Source: [Phialemoniopsis] sp. UDSM-2020 (Eukaryota; Ascomycota; Sordariomycetes; Thyridiales; Thyridiaceae). Taken from it: 64,000 bases of DNA. The notes under the pieces are model-generated. The model saw nothing but the letters and a program-made list of their open reading frames with translations, was not told the origin of the DNA and did no database searches. Positions 46,101 to 56,717 of the stretch are shown here, in pieces; the stretch's first letter is position 1; every line of letters begins with the position of its first letter. The stretch is taken from positions 434,001 through 498,000 of the forward strand of contig JAEILZ010000007.1 of assembly GCA_018873225.1 (NCBI GenBank), written 5' to 3'. The position numbers were made by a program, and so were the translations under genes.

Positions 46101-47324
46101 GATCTCGAGAGAGCTGGAGATCCTCCACACTTTGGCTCGTACTTAAGTACCTAAGTTTAGAACAGCCACCAAAGTCTGTTGTGTGGCTGCCTGCGCCTGG
46201 CCACAGGTCCAGCCCTAAGCCAACAAACCCAAAATAATAATAATGAAGCCTAGGTAGGCAAATACACGTACCTATCTACAGTAGACTTGGCAGGGCACGT
46301 TGTTGCAGAGATTTCGAGACTCGAAAAAGAATGGTCCACTGGAACAGGAACAGTCCACCTGCAAGAGGCACGCCCGGAAGAGCATCCTCCTCAGTGGTGC
46401 AAATGTCGCCTTTTCGCCTCCGGGACAAAGTAGACTCGTAGGCAGAGCGGGAAGCATTCCAATAGTGCGCCCATTCCGTGGCTCCCCTTTCGCTCTCTCC
46501 TGTCTCCTGTCTCCCTGCAGTAGGGAGAAACAACAGAGTGGGACCCTCTGTTGGCTTTCTGACGGATTCATCCTGTTTCCCCTTTGTTCTCCACTGTGGG
46601 CTTTTTGCAGGCGTATGCAGCAGTGCGTGTATGCGTGGGTTTCACCCCTGTCCGAGCCGGATGGCACAGCTACCTTCCGTGCTTTTCTCCTTTGGGACGA
46701 CCTCTGCCTCCGTGGCCCCGCCCATCCACCAATCGCAGGCCGTAGCCGCACCTCCTGGCCAAGAGCGAGGCCAATGCAACCAGCGAGCACGGCACCATGG
46801 ACACCATGGGGCGGGCACGGGTACCTTGATTGATGTACCTGTGGTGCCTGAGGCTTCAAAGTCTCACCCCCTTTGAACACAACGTGTCCTCAATACAAAA
46901 GAAGCCAGACCTCCCAGACCTTCCCACCACTGCCTACCCTACCCTACTGTTGTTGCCTACACCAGACCAAAACGAAAGACGACACTCTGTCCTCTTCTCG
47001 TGTCCCTCATCTCCGAACGATCCTCAGCCACAGGCTGTCACATTCTTTGACAACCCACCGGGCCGTTGACTCATCAATCCACCCACACAGGGGCGACGTT
47101 GTCACACTCTTTCCCATGATGAACCGCCATTAGTGGGGTTTTGACTTGCTATTAGAGGCTTTAGGACGGCACCTCGATAACCCAGCGTCATCACCCCCGA
47201 TTTCTGCTTTGCTCACACCAGTTTTTTTTTTTGTCTGCAGTATCCATTTCCCGCCGCAGACAAAACATCACGCAAACAGCAAAATCACCAACACATACAC
47301 AAGTCCTCCTCGAAACATTTCAAG
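43145..47324. other. Long gene-poor stretch; right end is the hac1 promoter and leader
   Basis: In 4.2 kb I find no frame with family features. The 202-aa minus frame at 46272-46880 has a composition unlike a folded protein and lies where the hac1 promoter and leader would be. Sequence from about 46900 is C/T/A-rich as in long fungal leaders, and a T-run at about 47221 is followed by CTGCAG. Confidence 0.45.
47116..47133 (+). promoter_or_regulatory. Five-codon upstream ORF in the hac1 leader
   Basis: Two consecutive ATGs are followed by three sense codons and TAG (MMNRH), 192 nt before the hac1 ATG. Leader uORFs that hold back translation of the uninduced message are known for hacA/hac1 of Aspergillus and Trichoderma. 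Action here is inferred. Confidence 0.5.
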
Positions 47325-48640
47325 ATGGAGTCCTGGGATAGCTTTACGCCATCCCCCGACATGAAGCTCGAGGCCTCACCGGCCGAGTCCTTCCTCTCCG
47401 TCCCTGGCGACATGTACCCATCCCTCTTCTCGGCGTCAAACACGCTGAACCCCCTCGAGATCATGTCGCCCTCGTCCGACATGAAGGCCGAGGCCGAGAC
47501 CCCCTCCGCCCTCGCCACCGTTCCTGAGGAGGAGGATGAGTCGACCGAGTCACCGGCGGCCGCCGGCGACAAGAAGCCCACCAAGAAGAGGAAATCATGG
47601 GGCCAGGTCCTCCCAGAGCCCAAGACCAACCTCCCTCCCAGGAAACGGGCCAAGACCGAAGACGAAAAGGAGCAGCGCCGCGTCGAGCGTGTCCTCCGCA
47701 ACCGGAGAGCCGCACAGTCATCGCGCGAGCGCAAGAGGCAAGAGGTCGAGGCCCTCGAGAAGCGGAACAAGGAGCTCGAGAACCACCTCGAAGACGCCCG
47801 CCGCACCAACATGCTGCTCCTCCAGCAGCTGAAGGCGGTCTCCGGTGGCTCGGCCATCGTTAGCCGGCCCACCTCGATCGACTCCCTCCACCCCAACGCC
47901 GTCACATTCTCCCAGCCTCTCTTCGCCTCCCAAGGCGGCCACGGCTCATCACTCGTCGAGCAGGGCAACCCCTCTCTCGACAGCCTCTTCACCATGTCTT
48001 CCGAGTCCAACAAGACGGTGAACCCGGCATCCCTGTCACCGGCCCTCACCCCAGTTCCCGACCAGACCGAGACGACGGAGCCAGCGACGACGGCAGCCCC
48101 GGCTGCGGAGGCCACCACAAACGAGCAGACTTCTCCCGACCTGACACAACATCCTGCAGAGGTGTTGTGCCCCGACCTGCAGTGTCAGTCGGCGGAAGTG
48201 CCTCGGTCGTGGACGGCCTCCCAGCAGCCCCTCTCGCCGGCGCTAGCTCTGTACTGTCAGCTCACCCTTTTGCTGGCATCGACCTCGACCATGATCTCGA
48301 TATGCAGGCGGCCCTTGACGCAGATCGCTATGTCCTTGAAAGCGGGCTTCTCTCTTCCCCCAACTCAGTCGATTCTGAATACGATTATATGGTTGGTAAC
48401 GCAGAGTTCCCGGGCTTCTCGACGGCAAACCCGTTCGACTTCGACATCAACGAGTACCTCCACGACGAGACGGCAAACCAGCAGTCCAGCAACGCCCTCG
48501 CCGGCTTCGCAGCTGCCTCGGACCCGTCGCCCCTCGACCCTGAGACTCAGGCTTCTCCGGAAGATCCTAACCTGCAGCCCCATCTTGGCGCGTCCTCTTT
48601 TGGATGCGACGATGGAGGTCTTGCGGTTGGTGCGTTCTGA
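47325..48640 (+). CDS. hac1: bZIP unfolded-protein-response regulator Hac1/HacA
   Basis: The induced product joins 47325-48156 and 48180-48640 by removal of a 23-nt unconventional intron, giving 430 aa. The bZIP region is at residues 112-170: basic part ERVLRNRRAAQSSRERKR, then a leucine zipper. The N-terminus is acidic with KKPTKKRKSWGQVLP, typical of HacA. After splicing the frame shifts to an acidic Ser/Asp-rich activation end (DLDMQAALDADRYVLESG, then ANPFDFDINEYL). Unspliced, the first frame stays open to 49046 and would give a 573-aa protein with a Ser/Thr/Arg-rich tail. Hac1 activates ER chaperone and secretion genes in the nucleus. Splicing is done by Ire1, at the loops annotated separately. 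Confidence 0.95.
48145..48190 (+). promoter_or_regulatory. Ire1 cleavage stem-loops flanking the 23-nt hac1 intron
   Basis: Two 7-nt loops fit the Ire1 consensus CNG/CNGN. The first is CTG/CAGA at 48154-48160, on a 9-bp stem (CACAACATC with GGTGTTGTG). The second is CTG/CAGT at 48177-48183, closed by GAC/GTC. Cuts after 48156 and 48179 remove 23 nt and shift the frame, as required. Confidence 0.88.
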
Positions 48641-49763
48641 GGAGACACTTGCAGGCCTCGACCGGGTCGGTAGGGACGACGGATCCAACGCGGCGGCGGA
48701 GCCCGGATCTACGGGCGATGTCGAGCTGGACGGCCGGTGGCTCCCCGGAGCCGCTTTACCGTCGATGGAGGTCCTGCTCACGCTCGCGTGGGCGCTCAAG
48801 GTCGAAATACGGCGCATGAGCACTCGAGAAGGACCCGATGGAACCATCAACACTACCAAAACTATGACCGCGTCACCACCACGGCCCGGCGTGTCATCAA
48901 GTGTCGTTGTACCAATGACCACCACCACCACAAGCAAAGAATTGTATTCATTAAAGACGAGGAAGAGGGTGCGCGTTGACTTTGAAGAGGTGGCTGTCGC
49001 TGGCGCTGGGAAGCGCCGGTGTCGTCGCCGCTTGGGACAGGACTGAATTGGTCTATTACGAGTTTCCTTTTATCATCAAAGCTTTGAAAATCATCATGAA
49101 GCATTTTGGCGGGGACCAAAACAACCTTTGAAAACACCAGAGACACTTGATCTGGGTAGGCGTCATGGGAGGGTTATGGGATGAGGCTAGCGATTGTGCT
49201 GCTTCTCTCCCCAAATGGAGTCGGGCTGAGCGAAACTTCGTGTACAAGTAGTGTACTGCAAATGAAGAGGACTCTTTTGTTCTTTATATGACTTGTATTG
49301 TTCTTGATATTTGTGCCTTTGTGATTTGTGCCTTGTCCATGTAAAGGAGTGACGCCGTTGATGAGGGGTTGTGTTGAACGATGGAGGGTATCTCGGCATG
49401 TAGCATGTAGCTTTAGATAGACATAGATTGACCCTTGTCACTACGCTACAATTTGGTGCTTCGTCTTCGCTGCCGTACCTTGTCGCATGTCATGCACAAG
49501 AGCCGTGACTGATCACTAGCAGAGTAGACGGCGGTGACTGGGGAGGGCGGCGTTTTTGGACGTCTAGGCCGAAAGTGGGGACCGAGATGTGTGAGTAATG
49601 TACCCCCGTCTCGGCGTCCTGACGACAAACGCCGAACCGAATCCCACTCCGACGTCAAGCGGGTTTGACAGCCACCCTCGGCCATCTTGCACAAACCACC
49701 GAAGTTGTAATCAAGAGGTGCAGAAACCTGCTAGCAACACAGTGTTGTTCTTGGTCAGCAGAT
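48641..49763. other. hac1 3' region and promoter of the Zn2Cys6 gene
   Basis: The left 400 nt are the tail of the unspliced hac1 frame (to 49046) and should be 3' UTR of the spliced form. The rest holds no gene I can support. Confidence 0.5.
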
Positions 49764-52029
49764 ATGAGCAGGCGCGGCGCATCTAGGAGACCGAGCACAC
49801 CGCTGGACGATGACAGCCCGGGGACAAGTACACCGAGGGCGAAGTTGACTGCGTATGTTCCGGCGAGAGCGATCCTGTCTTCCGAGTATGCGGTGTGTCT
49901 GACACTGGATAGATGTCAACGATGCCACGCGCGAAAAGTCAAGTGTGATGGCCGTACTCCGTGCATCGCTTGTGTGCGCGCCGAGCGTGGTGCGGAGTGC
50001 ACCTACACGAAGCGGGATCGGCAGGTCAAGGTTAAGCAGAGGTCTGTACTTTCAAAAGCTTCGTAGAGGATCAGTACTAATATTTGTGCACCTCTTGTAG
50101 CTATATCGACCGGTTACTCGCCGAGAATGCCCAGTTGCGTCAAAGCAAGCAGTTGAGCAGGATTGCAGAGCAACCTACTGCTCATGCTGCAACCTCTTCG
50201 AGCGCCGGGCAAAGTGAAGGACCCGTGCACAACCCTCTGTTCGATGACCGTCCATGGTTCCTCCGCATCAGCGCCTCCGATGCCCCGGTGCTCATAGGCG
50301 AGGCCGCAGACGCCGCCTTCGCCACCCGCTTCCGCCAGGTCCTCTCGGACACCCCGGCCGGGCATATCCCGCGCCTGCATTACCCGTCCGACGACACGAT
50401 CCTGTCCCTTGCAAATTCACACGTCCCCATTCCCAGTGCCGGTCGTACGAGATTGTTGCTCAGGTCTGCCTTGAATGCATTGAACGGACGATATCACATG
50501 GTGCTGAAGAGCGCCGTGATCGAAGGCCTGGAAAGGTTTCTGCAGAACCCTTCTAGTTGCGGGCTTTTGCTTACGTGTAAGCTTTGGGCGCTGTTTGCGC
50601 TCGGGGAGCTGTTCTCCGCGAGGTCTGCGTCTTCTGGCCTGGAGTTTCCGGGTCTGCCCTACTTTGCTCAGGCGTCCAAGGTTATGCAGGCTCTTCAGGA
50701 GCGGCCGTGTATCGATTCCATTGAAGTGTTGCTTCTTCTCGTATGCCACCTCTCTCCACTCTGGATGCATATCGTGCTGACACTTGGAGTAGTCTTTGTA
50801 CGCGCTGTGCTCCAACAGACGGCACTCGGCATCTTGTCTCTCCAGCTCCGCGGTACGCCTGGGCATCGTGATGGGTCTGCATCTAAATGTGGCCGAGGCA
50901 CACCTCAGCGGCAGGGCCAAGAGAGAACACCGAAACCGCGTATGGTGGACGGCCTACGAGTTCGACCGCCTGATTACCTCGAGCTTGGGACAGCCCGCAT
51001 CGGTCAACGACTGCGATATACAGGTCGATCTGCCCAGCAGCGCGGGCTTGCCCGACGATCCCCAAGGAGACTTTGCCAATGCGGACTTCTTCGTCGCGCA
51101 CATCCAGCTGGCCGAGATCGCGGGGCATATAGCTTCGTCTCTGTACGGGCGCCGCACGCACAATGACCATTTTGCGCACCGGGTACAGCAGGCGCTCAAG
51201 AAGCTGCAGGGCTGGGTGAAGAATCTACCAGAGGGGCTGCAGATCGAAAAGTTTCAGTCCTCGCAGGCGGTGCCCCCTCGGGTTCGGACATTGCATCTTT
51301 CTTTTAATCAGGTATGTGTACACTATATCTACCAGAACTCGGTCTGAAGCTGATAGTCAACAGCGAATGATCTTTGCAACACGGCCCGTCCTTCTCTACA
51401 CCCTCTCCCTACGACGGCAAAACGAGCGCAGTCCCGATCCCCCGTCCCAAGTCGACATACCAGAGGAAGTGCAAGGGATCGCGCAAGCCTGCATCCGGTG
51501 CGCCCGGCACTCGCTGTCCATGCTCATGGAGTGCTGGGTCGACGGCTCCTTCACCACTTTTGACTACTCCCCCATCCAGTGGCTCTTCTCGGCCACCACC
51601 GTGCTGTCCATATCGGCTCTGCTCGGCGGCGGCGGCGACGCCCAGAAGGACGAGGAGGATTTCGAGCTGATGGTGCAGTTCCTCGCGGACCTCGAGCGCA
51701 ATGGGAACCTCGCTGCTACGGAGTTCTGTCAGCATATCGCGGCTGCAAAGGCGATCATTGCTGCGCAACCTTCACGGAGCAGAGAGGATAATCACGATGG
51801 AGTGCAGACCATGTCGACAACAAGCGCTGCGCTACCAGACATCGCTGACATTGCTTACCCGGTGCCTACGTTTGGCCCCTCAGTATCGCTCATGACTGCC
51901 GAGATGGCGCTGGCTCAGCCTTCGGTGCAGGCTTTTCTCTCTCAGGCGGATCCTAGTCTGCAGGATATCGACATGTCGATGCTTGATGCTGGACTGGAAA
52001 ACTTTTACTGGCCCGAGGATATTGTGTAG
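49764..52029 (+). CDS. Zn2Cys6 transcription factor, candidate cluster regulator
   Basis: The model joins 49764-49852, 49913-50041, 50101-50740, 50793-51311 and 51364-52029, giving 680 aa. The first intron (60 nt, no stop) splits the zinc cluster, and splicing gives ACQRCHARKVKCDGRTPC with Cys at 31, 34, 41, 47, 50 and 59, which is CX2CX6CX5CX2CX8C. A short linker and coiled coil (YIDRLLAENAQLRQ) follow. The fungal-trans domain shows SLYALCSNRRHSA, VRLGIVMGLHLN and RNRVWWTAYEFDRL (about residues 300-370). The C-terminus is acidic (DIDMSMLDAGLENFYWPEDIV), a likely activation region. It is the first gene of the candidate RiPP cluster and ends 130 nt from the convergent aminotransferase gene. 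Confidence 0.9.
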
Positions 52030-52158
52030 ATGGGACTTGACCCGTGTGTTCGTTGTATTATTAATAGTTGAACTATGATACCACAGGCATGAACGCGGGC
52101 ACGTAACTCCTATAGCTATCTCCTGTGTAATGCTGAGGTACACCCCTATCGATATATC

Positions 52159-53615
52159 CTAATGATCACTGTTTCTCCTCGTCCAAAGAACCTGTTGAAA
52201 CGCGTCGGCCACATAATCAACATTATTCTCTGTCACTACCCACCCAGCCGATGGTCAGCATTACCCAGGTAAGGGGAACATCCTACTTACAACCCGTCAC
52301 AGAAAGCCTCCCGGACGGTAGGAGATATACGTGATACTTTGCCCGCAGTTCCATAACCTGTGTCGCAGACAAGCCGGTCATGGAGAACATGCCGATCTGT
52401 CTGCCGTCAGCCAAATAATTCATTCCACTTCGGCTCTTGTCCAACTTACGTCGGAGAGCAAGTGTTCCCAAGAGCCAGGAACACATCTGCTCTGCAGACC
52501 ATCGTACAGCCTCCTCCGCATCCTCTTCATGCGCTCGCTCATGAATGTCAAGTCCTTGAGCCACTGCTTATAAAGCTCTGCATCCCCAAAGATCTCGGAG
52601 ACTATCCGCGCGCCGTAAGATGGGCAGGACGTGATCTCCGCTCGCGATATGCGCGCCAGATCCGGCATCACCTTGGCAGCAATGTCTCGCCCGGCCGTGA
52701 CGACGTGTAGTGCTCCTACGCGCTCTCCGTACAGACCAAAGTTCTTGGAAAAGGATTGCGCTACTGCGAACTCTAGATCCGGCTGGTCGAAGAAGTGCCT
52801 GATGGCCCAGGCGTCGTTGTCTAGGTCGCCTGAGGCGAAGCCTTGGCTGCATGAAAGTATCAGCGTTTCGTGCTAGATCGTGTTGGCGAATCGGGAGAGG
52901 AGACTTACTACGCCATGTCAAACAATGCAAACAGGCCTTTCTCCCTGCAAATCTTCGCGACCTGCTCCCATTGACTCCGGTTCAAGTCAAGCCCCGTCGG
53001 GTTGTGCGCACAGGCGTGGAGAAGGACTACATCTCCAGGCGTCGTGCACTTGCTCAGCGTGTGGATCATCCGGTCAAAGTCTAAAGTCTGATTCTCCCGG
53101 TTCAAGTAAGGGTAGAATCTCCGAGCAACACTTGCATCGGCCTGCTCCCATATCTCGACGTGGTTGATCCAGCTCGGGTCGGAGATCCACACCACCCTCG
53201 GCTTGAGTCTGGTGGAAAGAAATTTGGCCGCGATGTGGTTGGCGCCCGTGCCGGAGACGGTCTGTATCGTGACGACGCGGGATAGGTCCCTGTCTCGCCC
53301 AAACACAAGCTTTCGTGAGCCGGACAGGAGTCCGAGGTGGCCGATCAGTGGCAGATGTTCGTGGTCGAGGTCTGGGTTTGCGTGGATGCGTTCCTTAGCC
53401 TGCGAACCATATCTTCAGCAACCATGGTCCTGGATTGTAAGTTTCGTAAACCGTACCTTGGCAACGGAGGGCAGAACCCATGGCTTCGCGTTTTCATCTC
53501 GATAGAAGCCAGGGCAAAGGTCAACCTTGTGTTCGTCCTTGTCGGCCGCAAACGCAGCCACTAGGGAGAACGCCGGGTCAGGTTGCGATGGGGGAAGATT
53601 GGCAAAGTACGACAT
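52159..53615 (-). CDS. Aspartate-type aminotransferase (PLP, fold type I)
   Basis: The model is the complement of 52159-52235, 52291-52396, 52450-52846, 52909-53399 and 53457-53615, giving 409 aa with consistent phases. It starts MSYFANLPPSQPDPAF, then VDLCPGFYRDE, VQTVSGTGANHI-type sequence (TIQTVSGTGANHIAAKF), SDPSWINH, HACAHNPTGLDL, FALFDMAYQGFASGDLD, and the PLP lysine Lys251 in QSFSKNFGLYGERVG. The family normally moves amino groups between aspartate or aromatic amino acids and 2-oxoglutarate. The length (about 410 aa) is that of a cytosolic enzyme, and no targeting peptide is visible. Set between a Zn2Cys6 regulator and an MFS exporter, it is probably a cluster enzyme and not the housekeeping copy. 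The substrate is unknown. Confidence 0.92.
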
Positions 53616-54104
53616 GACGGTCAATCAACTCTTGCTCGCTGCACATCGAGAAATGCATATACTTATGGACCAAGTCTATTCGGCTTTGTGGTCTTTGGTT
53701 ATATATCTACTCCATGAACAGGTCTTCAATGCATCCACCATCCCTCTCGAAGAAAAGGACCCTCTCGGCGCATCATCACACTTCGCCGACAACAACAGCG
53801 CGGCAGAGGCACATCTTCACATGGAAGCCCAACAGCCGCGACCCATGCCTCATGATGACAATTCGAGAGACGCGATTGCAAGGGCGGGCGCCGAAACCGG
53901 GACCACTCTTCTCCACTTTGGCCCATCCAAGGTTCGGCGCGTGCGCCAAAACCGCCGAGAGTACGGACATACCCGAGCTGTTTCCGGCCGGGTACGTCCT
54001 GTAAAAACACTTCCGTTTCCAATCCTTGATTCATTCAGAATCGCAATCCCTCCTCTCCTCTTGGCACTGTCTTCTGGAAATGAGCCGGCAAGCCTCGAGA
54101 GACA
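53616..54104. promoter_or_regulatory. Divergent promoter of aminotransferase and MFS exporter
   Basis: This 489-nt stretch lies between two divergent start codons. Shared control by the cluster regulator is likely here. I see CGG triplets but no clear paired site. Confidence 0.4.
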
Positions 54105-55853
54105 ATGCAGGCCACCACCACGGACAAGCCGGCCTCGGAGCAGCCGCCGCCTCCCACCGAGCTCCTTACGACGACACCGCTCCCGCCGCTGCCCGCCAGC
54201 AATGACGTGCCCAAGTACGAGCTGCCCACCTGGCGGCGGTACATGGTGCTCTTCGTCATCAGCTGGATGACCTTTGTCATCACCTGGTCGAGCACGTCGC
54301 TCTTCATCGCGACCAACGAGATCGCGCGCGAGTTCGGCACGACGCCGGCCACGCTCAACGTCATGAACGCCGCCGTCTTTGTGCTCATGGGCCTGTCGTC
54401 GCTCTTCTGGGTGCCGCTCGGCCGCATCTGGGGCCGCCGGGCGAGCTACATCGCCGCCACGGTCATCGTGCTCGGCGCGTCGGTCGGCATGGCGCTGGCG
54501 CCGAATATTGCGGCGTTTACGGCGATGCGTCTATTGAGTGGGCTGCCGGGGACGTACTTTATGGTGGCTGGGCAGACTATTCTGACTGACATTTTTGCTC
54601 CGGTGCGTTTGGCCTCGTGCTTGGTTTTTTTCTTGAGGACGGTAGACCCGGGAATACAAGGTCGCTGACTACCCTGTGACATAGACTGAACGAGGTCGAG
54701 CAAATGGTTTCTTCATGACTGGCTCTGTTTCCGGTCCAGCCATTGGTATTGCGCCCTCTGTCGAATGAGCCCAGCATTCTCAGACTGTGCACTGACAAGC
54801 TGTGATATAGGACCCTGCATATCCGGCGTTATCGTGACGTTCACGAACTGGAGGTTCATATATTGGGTGCAGACTGGGATGGTCGTTCTTGGCTTGGTAT
54901 TTTCAGTACTCTTCGTCGCAACTATGCCGAATAAGCACGACGAATATGTGGCTGTCAAGACACCGGGCTCTGACCTGGGCGATCAATTGCTGAATCTGGC
55001 CTCCATATTCGATCCGCGCGGAACCTTCAGGCAGTTCTTGGTGGTTAAGATCCTCCTAGCGGTATGTTTGATCGTTGTCACTTGAATACGCGGTGAGAAT
55101 ACTGACATCTCTGTCTCCACAGCATCTTGTTTGTGGCTTCCTCGCAGTAACCCAGTACGGCCTCCTTGCCTCGATCCGATACATTATCAACCCGCGCTTC
55201 AACCTCTCCACTCCGCTCGTCGCAGGTCTATTCTACATCGCGCCGGGTGTAGGCTTTATAGCCGGCAGCATCATCGGCGGGCAGCTGTCTGACCGCACGG
55301 TCAAGCGGTACATCGCCAAGCGAGATGGTCTGCGCATCCCGCAGGACCGCCTTAACAGCGGGCTGATCGGACTGTTGGTGATACTGCCGATCTGGATGCT
55401 CATCTTTGGCTGGACCTTACAGAAGGAAGTGGGAAGCCTGGCACTGCCCGTTGTGAGTGCCTTTTGGATCGGGGCTGGCCTGATGGGGACGTTCAATGGA
55501 TTGAACACATATGCTGCAGGTAATGATGAACTCTTCTTCCCTACATTGTTACTGCTCCGCCTTGCTAAATACCAACGTTGCACAGAAGTGTTACCGTCTC
55601 AACGGCTAGAGGTTATTGGGGCCAAGTACATGATGCAATACGCATTTGGTGCAACCAGCACGGCAGCCGTGATACCCCTCATCCAAGCGATTGGAGTGGG
55701 AGCAGCCTTTACGATATGTAAGTCATTTTTCGTCTAGATTTGACAGTCACCTAAAGTAGTCACTGACTTCTCACAGTTGTGCTCCTGGACATCGCTGGTG
55801 GAGTATGCGTATTGTTCATTGCAAGATTCATGAAAGTAGAGAAGGGCGACTGA
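54105..55853 (+). CDS. MFS transporter (DHA1-like), candidate product exporter
   Basis: The model joins 54105-54602, 54685-54745, 54811-55061, 55123-55519, 55586-55717 and 55777-55853, giving 471 aa with phases consistent throughout. A proline-rich N-terminal tail (about 40 residues) precedes TM1 (YMVLFVISWMTFVITWSS). The loop 2-3 motif reads VPLGRIWGRR, TM4-5 carries RLLSGLPGTYFMVAGQTILTDIF then TERGRANGFFMTGSVSGPAIGP (motif C region), and WRFIYWVQTG follows. The second half has IIGGQLSDRTVKR. This is the 12-TM drug:H+ antiporter type. It is divergent from the aminotransferase and convergent with the precursor gene, and so is the natural exporter of the cluster. Confidence 0.9.
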
Positions 55854-56113
55854 TCTACAGCTTTTCTTCTTTACGTCAAGCTAGGACTATGAATGCAATG
55901 ACTATGTTCTCTTGACGGGCCATCATTCCCGATGATTTCAAAACTCTTCGGAGACTGGGCCTGAGAATTTCACAAAACGATTGTCGAAGTGAATCCAGCA
56001 GCATCTACAGCCTGGCATAAGCTCTCACTCGAACGCCGAACTCAACTACTCCCGGCTTCACGAGCTTGCGGTCGCCTTTGAGTGAACCCGCTTGGCAGTC
56101 TCATACCAGCCCT

Positions 56114-56717
56114 CTACTTCTTCTCGGGAGCAACAGAAGGAGGAATGGGGTAGATGTAGTCGGCAGCCTCAGCTCGCTTCTCGGGAGCGTCAGAAGCAGG
56201 GATGGGGTAGATGTAATCAGCCGCCTTCTCACGCTTCTCGGGGGAGACCGAGGGCGGAATGGGGTAGATGTAGTCTGCGGCCTCGGCTCGCTTCTCAGGG
56301 GCATCGGAAGCGGGAATGGGGTAGATATAATCCGCAGCCTCAGCTCGCTTCTCGGGAGCATCGGAGGCAGGGATAGGGTAGATGTAGTCTGCAGCCTTCT
56401 CACGCTTCTCAGGAGCAACGGAGGGAGGAATCGGGTAGATATAGTCGGCAGCCTCAGCTCGCTTTTCGGGAGCGTCAGAAGCGGGGATGGGGTAGATGTA
56501 GTCCGCTGCCTCCGCGCGCTTCTCGGGGGAGACTGAAGGCGGGATGGGATAGATGTAGTCGGCGGCTTCAGCCCGAGCGGCGTTCTTGTCCTGCGAAGCG
56601 TATTAGCGGTCGAAGGGGTCTAGAGCAGAAGTTTGCCTTTTCTTTACTCACGCCGAGAGGAGCAGCGCTGGCCAGGATGGCCAGGGAGCAGGTCGAAATC
56701 AGGACGGAGACCCTCAT
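56114..56717 (-). CDS. Kex2-processed repeat precursor, candidate dikaritin-type RiPP precursor
   Basis: The model is the complement of 56114-56590 and 56652-56717, giving 180 aa. Exon 1 encodes a signal peptide (MRVSVLISTCSLAILASAA/PLG) and a 61-nt GT-AG intron follows. Exon 2 encodes a short spacer and eight 19-residue repeats. Each has AEA or EKA, then ADYIYPIP, then PSVSPE, PSVAPE or ASDAPE, then KR (KK in the last). DYIYPIP is identical in all eight, and variation is confined to the linker and the leading dipeptide. A secretory leader, repeated cores and dibasic Kex2 sites are the layout of ustiloxin (UstA), phomopsin (PhomA) and asperipin precursors, and YIYPIP resembles the phomopsin core YVIPID. 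Absence of Trp/Cys argues against an alpha-pheromone. Two UstY-type genes lie within 3.5 kb. Confidence 0.9.
56120..56575 (-). repeat. Eight 57-nt tandem repeats inside the precursor gene
   Basis: The repeat unit is 57 nt (19 codons), repeated eight times without frame loss. Silent changes are many (GAC/GAT, TAC/TAT, CCC/CCT/CCG), while the encoded core is unchanged, which points to selection on the peptide. Confidence 0.93.

Noticed and set aside
43145..46270. Transposon or degenerate element in the gene-poor stretch
   Set aside because: No transposase or reverse transcriptase pieces and no terminal repeats could be seen.
46272..46880. 202-aa minus frame
   Set aside because: Low-complexity composition, no motif, and position in the hac1 upstream region.
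56101..56536. Plus-strand open frames over the repeat region
   Set aside because: They are the reverse of the precursor repeats. The minus frame has a signal peptide, an intron and dibasic sites and explains the repeats.
56114..56717. Alpha-type mating pheromone precursor
   Set aside because: It has KR-flanked repeats as in pheromone genes, but the repeat lacks the Trp/Cys-rich pheromone core of Sordariomycetes and lies beside UstY genes.
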